Assembly: GCF_900177675.1 (NCBI RefSeq)
Contig: NZ_FXWM01000001.1
Span: 877,001-941,000 of the forward strand
Source: Bacillus sp. OV166
GTDB taxonomy: Bacteria; Bacillota; Bacilli; Bacillales; Cytobacillaceae
Direction: 5' to 3'
Length of the DNA stretch: 64,000 bases
This document shows positions 27,094-34,583 of this stretch, one piece after another. A model generated the notes under the pieces. The model was given only the letters and a program-made list of their open reading frames with translations, did no database searches and was not told the origin of the DNA. The position numbers and the translations under genes were made by a program. The first letter of the stretch is position 1. Every line of letters starts with the position of its first letter.

Positions 27094-28068
27094 TTGGTTG
27101 CAGGAATTGTAACTGCGGCTTTATTGCTAGCAGGAGTGGTTACAGGAGTAGTGGTACTAGCGGCAAGGAACCGACCTAAATTAGCGAAAGAAAATATACC
27201 TGAGCATTTGGGAGTGCTTACCCCTGTTCCTGTAACACCATTGCTTGAAAAATTAGATTCCGCCTTGAATTCAGACTATGTTGAACAAGTGAAGCAGCGT
27301 TTTCTTCAAGATAATCCGAAACGGACGGAAGATGAATTTGAATGGCGGCTTTTTGAATTAAAGCGTTATTTATTGCTTGCAGCTATGTTAAAGGAAACGC
27401 CTATGTTCAGTGAAGAAGTGGATGAGATTTGGCATACGATGCTGCTTTTTACGCAAAAATATCAAACTTTTTCGGAGCGATTTGTTGGGAAAATGCTGCA
27501 TCATACGCCTAATACTAGTCCAACTCCTGCACCACAGGAACGAGCTTTTTTTGATTGGGTGTTTTCACAGTTGTTTACGATCACTGAATTTAGTTGGAAA
27601 TCTTGGGGAAGTTTTTTTAAATATCCAATTGATAAGAGGGTCTTACAAGAATTCAAGGAAGAAAGTAATGAATGGCTGATTAATAGATATTTTAAAGTTA
27701 ATGAAGATAATAGGAATACAGTTGAGTATCTCGTTAGAAAAATGAAGCAGCAGGTAAGTGATGCGGAAGTTATGTATCAAGTGGACGAAAAAGGTCAGTT
27801 TGCTAAGCAGAGAAGGTACGGTGAAATGACCAACCTGTCTCTTGTAATGGTGTTTTTCTCTTACTTTTATTTTGATGATTATTGGAAGTATGCGAGTGCG
27901 TATACGTATGCCAACGCGGCCAATTACACTAGCGGCTGCTCAACTGCCATCTTTTGCGGGACTGCTTCGGATGGTTCTAGTCATGGGGACGGAGGTCATG
28001 GAGGCGGTCATGATGGAGGTTCAAGTTGCTCAAGTTGTTCTAGTTGTGGTAGCGGATGTTCCTCTTAG
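27094..28068 (+). CDS. Membrane-anchored glycine-rich-domain-like protein with Cys/Ser/His-rich tail
   Basis: About 325 residues. One N-terminal membrane helix (residues about 2-25) is followed by a soluble part containing DEFEWRLFELKRYLLLAAML and EVDEIWHTMLLFTQKYQTFS-ERFVGKMLHHTPN. This resembles the D-x-x-W-H-x-x-x-L-x-x-x-x-Y...H-H pattern of glycine-rich-domain proteins (DUF1399-like). The C-terminus switches to low complexity: YANAANYTSGCSTAIFCG, then GGHGGGHDGG, then repeated SSC units (about eight Cys). TTG 27,094 or GTG 27,085 could be the start; neither has a strong ribosome site. The tail could bind metal. Function unknown. Confidence 0.65.
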   Translation: MVAGIVTAALLLAGVVTGVVVLAARNRPKLAKENIPEHLGVLTPVPVTPLLEKLDSALNSDYVEQVKQRFLQDNPKRTEDEFEWRLFELKRYLLLAAMLKETPMFSEEVDEIWHTMLLFTQKYQTFSERFVGKMLHHTPNTSPTPAPQERAFFDWVFSQLFTITEFSWKSWGSFFKYPIDKRVLQEFKEESNEWLINRYFKVNEDNRNTVEYLVRKMKQQVSDAEVMYQVDEKGQFAKQRRYGEMTNLSLVMVFFSYFYFDDYWKYASAYTYANAANYTSGCSTAIFCGTASDGSSHGDGGHGGGHDGGSSCSSCSSCGSGCSS

Positions 28069-28080
28069 GGTAAGCTTTAG

Positions 28081-28200
28081 TTCATAAAGCCTGTCCACCG
28101 AAAAATGGATAGTTACCGGTCGATAAGAGAGGTTTATAAAGCCCGTCCACATGAAAAAAGAGGGTCACCGGTCATAAAGAGAGGTTCATAAAGCTCGTCT
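28081..28200 (+). repeat. 52-bp tandem repeat, 2.3 units
   Basis: Units at 28,081-28,132 and 28,133-28,184 each run TT(C/T)ATAAAGCC(T/C)GTCCAC...GTCACCGGTC..TAAGAGAGG with scattered changes; a third begins at 28,185. They lie just after the glycine-rich-domain gene in a non-coding stretch. Confidence 0.8.
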
Positions 28201-28420
28201 CTCTTAGATTTTACAGTTGAAGGTTATTAAAAGTATAAAGGGGGATCTTCAACCGAACACCATCTCCAAAGACATCGAGTTACCTGGCAAACAGTGACAG
28301 TCACTGTTCGCCATTTATACATACCGATTGCGGCCCGAAATCATACCAAATTCCATATCGACTACAGAAATAATGATGAGTGTGCTATGTGGAACTGTCC
28401 ATAAATGGGTCTGATCAGAC
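28201..28420. other. Intergenic stretch, no gene seen
   Basis: No credible open frame. It contains CAAACAGTGACAGTCACTGTTCG at 28,288-28,310, a small inverted repeat like the one at 27,020-27,047 (GGCGAACAGTGACAGTTCTTGTTCGC region) and like the R1 core. Confidence 0.4.
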
Positions 28421-28489
28421 TCCATGGTGACGGTTCTCATGGTTTTTAATTAGGTTAGTGCCGACCGCAACAACCGTCCCCATGGTCCG
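28421..28489 (+). repeat. Dispersed repeat R2, copy 4
   Basis: CCATGGTGACGGTTCTCATGG...GTTAGTGCCGACCGCAAC-AACCGTCCCCATGG, the most complete R2 copy besides copy 1. It is followed immediately by an R3 copy, so the two repeat types are stacked. Confidence 0.75.
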
Positions 28490-28493
28490 TTTA

Positions 28494-28640
28494 GGCACAC
28501 CACTGATTCAACCTCCGGTGTTACAGTGCCCGAGTGAGAGCTTTTTTTCATCGAACGGTCACTCTAACGATGTTTCAATTCCCGAGGGACTACTCTGTTT
28601 TTCCTCAAACGGTCAATGGAACGTTCTTTCATGCACCGCG
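28494..28640 (+). repeat. Dispersed repeat R3, copy 2
   Basis: GGCACACCACTGATTCAACC-TCCGGTGTTACAGTGCCC, then GAACGGTCACTCTAACGATG, matching 20,393 onward. A 65-codon open frame across it is not considered a gene. Confidence 0.7.
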
Positions 28641-29010
28641 GAAGCTCCCTTTTAAGTAAATGTAAAAATGGCAACAAAGTTAATTAACAAAGCTTTTTAA
28701 AAAAAGAGAAGTGATCTTTCTTCCTATCTACAGGTAAAACACCCATGTCACCTCATTTCTTATCTATCTCCATCTTTCCACGATCGGATATATCGGTAGA
28801 TCATCCATTTCCCACTTTTAACTCCAATTGTTTTGCAAACCCAGTTGAATTAGTAGATGAAATGGCAAGGGTCATTGTAAATTACCAATCTTTACAATTT
28901 TTCTAATGTCATTTTACAAAAGTTCAGTAAATTCTCAAATAAAGTGCATGTTTGCTGATATGAATGTGATTTAGGACGAAGATGGCGAATGTGATAAAAA
29001 AATTAAAATT
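28641..29010. other. Gene-free stretch upstream of pdp
   Basis: No intact gene. A short + frame at about 28,822-28,890 reads NSNCFANPVELVDEMARVIV and could be a protein scrap; not identified. Promoter elements for pdp begin at 29,011. Confidence 0.35.
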
Positions 29011-29039
29011 TTGTTCAAATATCACTTAACATTTGTTCA
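29011..29039 (+). promoter_or_regulatory. Direct repeat TTGTTCA, candidate nucleoside-regulator operator
   Basis: TTTTGTTCAAAT and ATTTGTTCACAAT carry TTGTTCA at 29,011-29,017 and 29,033-29,039, exactly 22 bases apart (two helical turns) and overlapping the -35 region. Bacillus DeoR of the nucleoside operon recognises related TTGAACAAAATTT-type sites, so this is a plausible operator; inference only. Confidence 0.4.
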
Positions 29040-29055
29040 CAATCTATGCTATAGT
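29026..29055 (+). promoter_or_regulatory. Sigma-A-type promoter for pdp operon
   Basis: -35 TTAACA (29,026-29,031), 18-base spacer, -10 TATAGT (29,050-29,055). It is followed by an untranslated leader of about 180 bases. Confidence 0.6.
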
Positions 29056-29079
29056 TATTTTGAAATAATAAATGTATAG

Positions 29080-29095
29080 ATGAAAGCGTTCGCTT
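29080..29095 (+). promoter_or_regulatory. Candidate cre box (CcpA site)
   Basis: ATGAAAGCGTTCGCTT fits the relaxed consensus WTGNAANCGNWNNCWW. It lies about 20 bases after the predicted transcription start, a roadblock position. Nucleoside catabolic operons of Bacillus are catabolite-repressed. Confidence 0.55.
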
Positions 29096-29241
29096 TGGGA
29101 AACTCTAACCTAGCTTTCAAGAAGTTATTAGTCAGATTTCTACGAGTATTTAGCAGCTGAACAGTTTGTAACTTTAATGATCTTAAACTTTCTATAAAAT
29201 ATTAAAAACAGACTTTAACCTAAATTTAGGGGGAAAACGAT

Positions 29242-30543
29242 ATGAGAATGGTTGATATTATTGAGAAAAAACGTAATGGTCTTGAATTAACAAACGGAGA
29301 AATTCAGTTTTTAATAAATGGATTTACCAACGGAAGTATTCCTGACTATCAAATGTCTGCATTTTCAATGGCGGTATTTTTCCAAGGAATGTCCATAAAA
29401 GAACGCGTCTATTTGACGGAAGCGATGGTTAACTCTGGGGATCAAATCGATTTATCCGGAATTGAAGGAATTAAAGTAGATAAGCATAGTACTGGTGGTG
29501 TTGGTGATACAACTACACTTGTGTTAGCACCATTAGTCGCCTCTGTTGGGGTACCTATTGCCAAAATGTCCGGCAGAGGTCTTGGGCACACCGGCGGCAC
29601 GATTGATAAATTAGAATCAGTAAAAGGTTTTCATGTTGAAATTACAAATGACGAGTTTATTCATTTAGTGAACAAAAATAAAATTGCTGTAATCGGCCAA
29701 AGTGCCAATTTAACACCTGCAGATAAAAAGCTTTATGCCTTAAGGGATGTAACCGCTACAGTCGATTCGATTCCGCTTATTGCAAGCTCAATTATGAGTA
29801 AAAAAATTGCCGCAGGAGCAGATGCGATTGTTCTTGATGTGAAAACAGGCAGTGGGGCTTTCATGAAGAATCTCGACGATGCGAAAGAATTGGCACAGAC
29901 AATGGTGGACATTGGAAATGGTGTGGGACGGAAGACAAAAGCGATCATTTCTGATATGAGCCAACCGCTCGGGTTTGCCGTAGGAAATGCTTTAGAAGTG
30001 AAAGAAGCAATTGATACCCTTCGTGGACAAGGTCCAGAGGATTTACATGAATTATGTTTAACACTTGGCAGCCATATGGTCGTCCTAGCAGAAAAAGCAG
30101 CCGATTTGCAACAAGCGCGTGAAATGTTGGAAGAGTCGATGCGAAACGGAAAAGCATTACAATTCTTTAAAACATTCCTTGCTGCACAAGGTGGAGACGC
30201 TTCTGTTGTTGATGATCCTACAAAACTTCCTACAGCTAAATATACGATCGAAGTACCAGCCCTAAAAACAGGATGTGTTGCTGAAATCACTGCTGAGATG
30301 ATTGGGATTGCCGCAATGATGTTAGGAGCTGGACGCATCACTAAAGAATCAGTCATTGATTTGGCAGTAGGCGTTGTTCTCCACAAAAAAGTAGGCGATT
30401 TTGTCCAACAGGGTGACGCACTTGTGACGATCCACAGTAATCGTGAGAATGTTCAAGAAGTCATCGAGAAAATTTACGCAGCCTACAAACTAGTTGAAGA
30501 AAAAGTAGCTCAACCAACACTTATTTATACAGAAATCCATTAA
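29242..30543 (+). CDS. pdp: Pyrimidine-nucleoside phosphorylase
   Basis: 433 residues, the standard length. It cleaves uridine, deoxyuridine and thymidine with phosphate to (deoxy)ribose-1-phosphate and the base. [13 protein letters not shown] (about 81-93) is the phosphate-binding signature. [17 protein letters not shown] (about 110-126), [21 protein letters not shown] and the C-terminal domain with [18 protein letters not shown] are all typical. ATG after AGGGGGAAAACGAT. It sits upstream of a cdd scrap and nupC, a nucleoside-salvage unit. The deoxyribose-phosphate aldolase gene normally nearby is not in this window. Confidence 0.95.
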   Translation: MRMVDIIEKKRNGLELTNGEIQFLINGFTNGSIPDYQMSAFSMAVFFQGMSIKERVYLTEAMVNSGDQIDLSGIEGIKVDKHSTGGVGDTTTLVLAPLVASVGVPIAKMSGRGLGHTGGTIDKLESVKGFHVEITNDEFIHLVNKNKIAVIGQSANLTPADKKLYALRDVTATVDSIPLIASSIMSKKIAAGADAIVLDVKTGSGAFMKNLDDAKELAQTMVDIGNGVGRKTKAIISDMSQPLGFAVGNALEVKEAIDTLRGQGPEDLHELCLTLGSHMVVLAEKAADLQQAREMLEESMRNGKALQFFKTFLAAQGGDASVVDDPTKLPTAKYTIEVPALKTGCVAEITAEMIGIAAMMLGAGRITKESVIDLAVGVVLHKKVGDFVQQGDALVTIHSNRENVQEVIEKIYAAYKLVEEKVAQPTLIYTEIH

Positions 30544-30629
30544 TCCCTGACGAGGCTTTCTTGTTGGTCAGTCTCATGCTTTTTATTTTCTTATAGAAAA
30601 ATCATGAATGGAGAATAATAAATTATAAA

Positions 30630-30746
30630 TTAATTGATCAAGCGATCGTGGCTCGGAAACAAGCCTATACACTATATTCAAACTTTCAAGTCGGTGCAGC
30701 TGTATTAACAAAGAATAACCAGGTATCTTTTTCTTCAAAGGATTAA
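30630..30746 (+). pseudogene. cdd: Cytidine deaminase N-terminal scrap
   Basis: The frame reads LIDQAIVARKQAYTLYSNFQ-VGAAVLTKNNQVSFSSKD, matching the first 38 or so residues of Cdd (A-x-x-A-Y-x-x-Y-S-x-F-x-V-G-A-A). The catalytic H-x-E and zinc Cys regions are missing and no ATG precedes it. It keeps the pdp-cdd-nupC order of nucleoside operons, so the gene was probably lost in place. Confidence 0.75.
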
Positions 30747-30831
30747 AGAAGTAATCTGTTTGGGATAGGCCTGTAATCAAGCTCGGAATCATTTACATCT
30801 AAGAATAAAATACATCATTGTGGAGGAAATC

Positions 30832-32013
30832 ATGAAATACATCATAGCCATCATTGGATTACTTGTTGTTTTTGGACTTGCTTTTGTTGCGAGTAATAAT
30901 AAGAAAAATATTAAAATCAAACCGATTATCCTAATGGTCATCATTCAAGTAATATTAGCGGCATTATTATTAAATACAAAATTCGGTTTAGTCTTAGTTA
31001 AAGGATTTGCTGACGTTTTTAGTAAATTATTAGAATACGCAGCCAGCGGTATTTCCTTTGTGTTTGGCGGGCTTGAGAATAAAGGTGAAATGTCGTTCTT
31101 CCTTAATGTATTACTTCCAATCGTGTTCATTTCAGTATTAATTGGTATATTCCAGCATTTTAAAATACTCCCTATCATTATGAAAGCAATAGGGTTATTG
31201 TTAAGTAAAGTAAATGGTATGGGTAAATTAGAGTCATACAATGCCGTAGCTTCCGCTATCGTTGGTCAATCAGAGGTATTTATTACGGTTAAAAAGCAGC
31301 TCGGCCTGCTGCCTGCCCATCGCTTATATACATTATGTGCTTCCGCAATGTCAACCGTTTCGATGTCCATTGTCGGTGCGTATATGACAATGATTGAACC
31401 AAGATATGTTGTGACAGCACTTGTAATAAACCTATTTGGCGGATTTATTATTTCATCAATTATTAATCCATATACTGTGCCAGAAGACGAAGATATCCTC
31501 ATCATTCAAGATGAGGAAAAGCAAAGCTTCTTTGAAATGTTAGGCGAATATATTATGGATGGATTTAAAGTAGCCGTCATTGTCGGTGCTATGTTGATTG
31601 GATTTGTTGCTTTAATGGCTGGTATCAATAATGTTTTTGATATGGTTTTCGGAATTTCATTCCAGGAAATTTTAGGATATATTTTTTCACCATTTGCCTT
31701 TATCATGGGAGTTCCATTTTCAGAAGCTGTCCAAGCTGGGGGAATTATGGCAACGAAGCTTGTCACAAATGAATTTGTAGCGATGATGGATTTAGCAAAA
31801 ATACAGGAGAGCTTTAGCCCGCGTACATTAGGAATTATTTCTGTCTTCCTTGTCTCCTTTGCAAACTTCTCCTCGATAGGAATTGTTGCAGGAGCCGTAA
31901 AAAGCTTAAATGAAAAAAAGGGAAACACTGTCGCACGATTTGGTCTAAAACTTTTATTTGGAGCAACATTAGTTAGTGTATTATCATCCGTGATCGTAAG
32001 TATCGTTTTATAA
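30832..32013 (+). CDS. nupC: Concentrative nucleoside transporter NupC
   Basis: 393 residues with about 8-10 hydrophobic segments. It has the CNT-family landmarks [21 protein letters not shown] and [25 protein letters not shown] (gate and nucleoside-binding regions) plus [24 protein letters not shown]. It couples nucleoside uptake to a cation gradient. The ATG at 30,832 is preceded by GTGGAGGAAATC; the GTG at 30,820 is part of that ribosome site. Works with pdp upstream. Confidence 0.93.
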   Translation: MKYIIAIIGLLVVFGLAFVASNNKKNIKIKPIILMVIIQVILAALLLNTKFGLVLVKGFADVFSKLLEYAASGISFVFGGLENKGEMSFFLNVLLPIVFISVLIGIFQHFKILPIIMKAIGLLLSKVNGMGKLESYNAVASAIVGQSEVFITVKKQLGLLPAHRLYTLCASAMSTVSMSIVGAYMTMIEPRYVVTALVINLFGGFIISSIINPYTVPEDEDILIIQDEEKQSFFEMLGEYIMDGFKVAVIVGAMLIGFVALMAGINNVFDMVFGISFQEILGYIFSPFAFIMGVPFSEAVQAGGIMATKLVTNEFVAMMDLAKIQESFSPRTLGIISVFLVSFANFSSIGIVAGAVKSLNEKKGNTVARFGLKLLFGATLVSVLSSVIVSIVL

Positions 32014-32167
32014 ATAAGGTTGTTTTCGTAAAGATCGTGGTTTTTCGAATCAATTTCTAAACCGTATTAATAAAGGTATCGTGGCATAAACAAAGTTTAC
32101 GAAAAGAGCAATAAATGATGTTGAAAAAGCAATTTCTTTTCTTAGTTGAGAGGGGATTGCTTTCTAA

Positions 32168-32210
32168 AAGGAGGGGAAGGTTGTGAAAATAGTTTTTCAC
32201 AACTATTAAT
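32168..32210 (+). promoter_or_regulatory. Hairpin and mini-ORF between ribosome site and UreI-like start codon
   Basis: The only good ribosome site, AAGGAGGGG (32,168-32,176), is 35 bases from the ATG at 32,211. The space holds a perfect 10-bp hairpin, GTTGTGAAAA (32,180-32,189) / TTTTCACAAC (32,194-32,203), loop TAGT. If folded, the effective spacing is about 10 bases. The same ribosome site is also properly spaced for a GTG at 32,183 opening an 8-codon frame (M-K-I-V-F-H-N-Y, stop at 32,207-32,209) that ends one base before the ATG. Confidence 0.65.
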
Positions 32211-32840
32211 ATGAGTTTTGTTGGTTTATTTCTCTCAGGTGCAGTATTATTTTTAAACAGTCTTATGCTATTGGGGAAGGCAGAAGCAAAAAGTGTAGGT
32301 ATTTTTAATATATTCATTGGAATTATTCAAATAATCATCCCATCTTACTTAATGTTTGTATCTGGTCAAAATAATTGGGAACTTTATAATGTTGCATCTA
32401 TTTTTCTATTTGGCTTAACCTATTTATATGTTGGGGTAACCGTATTGAAAGGGCTTGATGGCAGCGGTCTCGGTTGGTTTAGTTTATGGGTCGCTATTAT
32501 TGCAGTCGTCTATACGTTAACATCGATTATTCACTTTCACGATGTTGTCAATGCATTAACATGGGGTATGTGGGCACTATTATGGTTTCTGTTCTTTTTA
32601 TCAAATGCGCTTAAAAAGAAAATAGATACGTACATCGGGATTGTTGCTTTCGTACAGTCATGGGTAACGCTGACCATTCCAGCTTTGCTGTATTTCTTAG
32701 GTGTCTGGAATACACGATTTGTCTCTCAAATCTGGACCCTCGTTTTAATTCTAGCGATTGTCTATTTTGTTGTAAGTCTTTTCAAAATGAAATTTTCATA
32801 TAAAAAAGAGAGTAGTGGACAAGAAATCCAAGTGATATGA
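32211..32840 (+). CDS. AmiS/UreI-family membrane channel
   Basis: 209 residues with about six to seven helices. Family features are GLFLSGAVLFLNSLMLLGK at the start, the conserved Asn/Trp/Tyr-rich FLFGLTYLYVGV and GLGWFSLWVAIIA, and WGMWALLWFLFFL in the middle. Members conduct urea (acid-gated UreI of Helicobacter) or short amides (AmiS). No urease or amidase gene is in the window, so the substrate is open. Initiation appears to involve the hairpin described just upstream. A terminator follows directly. Confidence 0.82.
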   Translation: MSFVGLFLSGAVLFLNSLMLLGKAEAKSVGIFNIFIGIIQIIIPSYLMFVSGQNNWELYNVASIFLFGLTYLYVGVTVLKGLDGSGLGWFSLWVAIIAVVYTLTSIIHFHDVVNALTWGMWALLWFLFFLSNALKKKIDTYIGIVAFVQSWVTLTIPALLYFLGVWNTRFVSQIWTLVLILAIVYFVVSLFKMKFSYKKESSGQEIQVI

Positions 32841-32856
32841 TTAAAAGATATGCTTC

Positions 32857-32893
32857 AAAAACCTGTGTAGATTTAATCTATACAGGTTTTTTT
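32857..32893 (+). terminator. Terminator after the UreI-like gene
   Basis: AAAAACCTGTGTAGAT pairs with ATCTATACAGGTTTTTTT with one wobble, loop TTA, T-run to 32,893. Confidence 0.85.
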
Positions 32894-32937
32894 ATGAGAA
32901 CGGTGCCTGTGCGTTGCGAACCCAAAAGAAATAAATC

Positions 32938-33021
32938 AAAACACCCTTTCTAATAGGAGAGGGTGTTTTTGGTTTATCGTTGTCTGTCATATCCTTCGAC
33001 AAAAACGATAAAACTTTCTGG
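32938..33021 (+). repeat. Dispersed element A, copy 1
   Basis: 84 bases differing at only two positions from 41,936-42,019. It contains two hairpins: ACACCCTTTC / GAGAGGGTGT and TTTATCGTTG / ACAAAAACGATAAA. It is followed by GAGCGTGACAGGCGCTGAATC, the tail shared with R1 and R3, and preceded by GGTGCCTGTGCGTTGCGA, which recurs at 61,587. Confidence 0.85.
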
Positions 33022-33219
33022 AGCGTGACAGGCGCTGAATCTATTTTATATTTTTGTTGCATTTTACCAATATAATAAATAAGCATAAAAATTAGGTTCC
33101 TTTCTTTATAGAAAAGATTGTCAAACATCATTGAAATATATGCTACGATCTGTGAGAACTTCTATTTGAATAGTTCATATTTAGCTATATTAATATATTT
33201 TTGTCTAAATATGTAATTG
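33022..33219. other. Gene-free stretch before the xylulokinase operon promoter
   Basis: AT-rich, with no credible gene. It starts with the GTGACAGGC tail of the repeat. The + strand encodes a short Leu/Ile-rich reverse frame that has no ribosome site. Confidence 0.35.
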
Positions 33220-33248
33220 TTGACAATTAAAAACAGCCATAATATAAT
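33220..33248 (+). promoter_or_regulatory. Consensus sigma-A promoter for the ribose-type ABC/xylulokinase operon
   Basis: TTGACA (33,220-33,225), 17-base spacer, TATAAT (33,243-33,248): a perfect match at both boxes. The leader to the lipoprotein gene is about 270 bases and carries operator-like repeats and two cre boxes. Confidence 0.8.
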
Positions 33249-33265
33249 CTGAATTAACTTAAAAC

Positions 33266-33296
33266 GGTCAAAAACGAGCACAAATGGTCAATAACG
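33266..33296 (+). promoter_or_regulatory. Direct repeats GGTCAA(A/T)AACG, candidate operator
   Basis: GGTCAAAAACG at 33,266-33,276 and GGTCAATAACG at 33,286-33,296, 20 bases apart, about 10-40 bases after the predicted transcription start. No adjacent regulator gene was seen that would bind here. Confidence 0.4.
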
Positions 33297-33347
33297 TTCA
33301 AATAAAGCTCCAAAAATAATCATTGAAATGATTTTTTTTCAAAGAGA

Positions 33348-33361
33348 TGAAAACGGTAACA
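33348..33361 (+). promoter_or_regulatory. cre box 1 (CcpA)
   Basis: TGAAAACGGTAACA matches the TGWAANCGNTNWCA consensus at every defined position. Downstream of the promoter, consistent with catabolite repression by roadblock. Confidence 0.7.
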
Positions 33362-33433
33362 GAGGGGTTTATACCTAATAATCTAGTAGAAAGGATTTAT
33401 AGATCTATTTGTACAACCTAAAAATGTTTTTAA

Positions 33434-33487
33434 GGAGGTGATGTCATTAAAACTGAAAGCGATAACAATATCTAACTTCCTTTAAGT
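33434..33487 (+). promoter_or_regulatory. cre box 2 inside a possible leader mini-ORF
   Basis: TGAAAGCGATAACA (33,454-33,467) again fits the cre consensus fully. It lies within a 14-codon frame (ATG 33,441, M-S-L-K-L-K-A-I-T-I-S-N-F-L, then TAA) preceded by AAGGAGGTG only 2 bases away, so translation of the mini-ORF is doubtful. Confidence 0.6.
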
Positions 33488-33522
33488 AATCTTTTAAGTC
33501 TATAAAAATTAGGGGGATCATA

Positions 33523-34503
33523 ATGAGAATAAATGTAAAAATGCTATTAATACTAGTTTTAATGTTTGTAATGGTTGTGATGACTGCGTGTACTAGTGCT
33601 AGTGAATCATCAAGTGAATCTACGAAAGATAACAAAGAGCAAAAAGGTGACAAAAAGTTAACAATTGGATTAACTGTGGGTACTTTGGCCAATCCTTTCT
33701 TTGTTGCCATGTCAAAAGGGGTTGAAGAAGCAGGGAAAGAATTAGGTGCAGAGGTTTTTGTTGAAAGTGCTGAATATGATCTCGCAAAGCAAACTTCTCA
33801 AATTGAAAACTTCATTACAAAAAACGTAGATGTAATTTTATTAAATGCTGTTGATACTAAAGGAATTGCAGCAGCTGTTCAACAGGCAAAAGACGCTGGT
33901 ATTCCTGTAATCGCTGTAGATACGAATGCTGAAGGCGGTGTTGATGCTACTGTTACATCGGATAACTATCAAGCTGGTAAACTAGCTGGAGAATATGTCA
34001 TTGAACAATTAGGTGGAAAAGGAAACATTGCTATCATTGATGGACCTCCTGTTTCAGCCGTAACAGACCGTATTAAAGGGTTTGAGGATGCTATTAAAGA
34101 TTCTAAAATTAAAATAGTAGCGAAGCAAAACGGCGAAGGAAATCGTGAAAAGGCATTAACCGTTATGGAAAGTATTTTACAAGCTAATCCATCAGGCTCT
34201 ATTGACGCCGTATTTGCCATCAATGACCCTGAAGCAATCGGTGTTGAAATTGCTCAAGAGCAAGCAGATCGTAAAGATGAATTTTTCATTGTAGGCGTAG
34301 ATGGTGCTCCTGAAGTGACAGAAGCGATGGCCAAAAAGGGAAGTACTATTAAGGCAACTTCAGCACAATCACCAAGCGAAATGGTGAAAAAGGCTGTTGA
34401 AATTGGAATGAAAGTGAAAAATGGCGAAGACGTAGAAGACCTTATTAAAGTTCCGGTTAAACTTGTTACTCAAGATAAATTAGATTCTTACCAAGGGTGG
34501 TAA
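33523..34503 (+). CDS. rbsB: Ribose-type ABC transporter substrate-binding lipoprotein (RbsB-like)
   Basis: 326 residues. Lipoprotein signal with lipobox VMTAC (Cys 23) and a Ser/Thr/Lys linker, then a type 1 periplasmic-binding fold: [93 protein letters not shown]. This is close to RbsB and other hexose/pentose/polyol binding proteins. First gene of the operon. The neighbouring xylulokinase and fructokinase suggest the ligand may be a ketose, xylose-type sugar or polyol and not ribose. Confidence 0.88.
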   Translation: MRINVKMLLILVLMFVMVVMTACTSASESSSESTKDNKEQKGDKKLTIGLTVGTLANPFFVAMSKGVEEAGKELGAEVFVESAEYDLAKQTSQIENFITKNVDVILLNAVDTKGIAAAVQQAKDAGIPVIAVDTNAEGGVDATVTSDNYQAGKLAGEYVIEQLGGKGNIAIIDGPPVSAVTDRIKGFEDAIKDSKIKIVAKQNGEGNREKALTVMESILQANPSGSIDAVFAINDPEAIGVEIAQEQADRKDEFFIVGVDGAPEVTEAMAKKGSTIKATSAQSPSEMVKKAVEIGMKVKNGEDVEDLIKVPVKLVTQDKLDSYQGW

Positions 34504-34514
34504 GCCTCCTCCAT

Positions 34515-34554
34515 AAAAAGGGCTGATAAGGAAAGAACCTTATTCAGCCTTTTT
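34515..34554 (+). terminator. Intercistronic hairpin after rbsB-like gene
   Basis: AAAAAGGGCTGATAAGG pairs imperfectly with CCTTATTCAGCCTTTTT. It probably lets the binding protein be made in excess over the ATPase and permease. Confidence 0.65.
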
Positions 34555-34583
34555 CAAATTAAAAAAAGGGGTGAGATAATAAT

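Noticed and set aside
28081..28200. CRISPR array
   Set aside because: Only two adjacent units, no constant-repeat/variable-spacer pattern and no cas genes.
28458..28655. 65-codon frame across repeats R2 and R3
   Set aside because: Composed entirely of dispersed repeat sequence, with no ribosome site.
29733..30386. 217-codon reverse frame inside pdp
   Set aside because: Antisense shadow of a clearly conserved gene, without ribosome site or recognisable motif.
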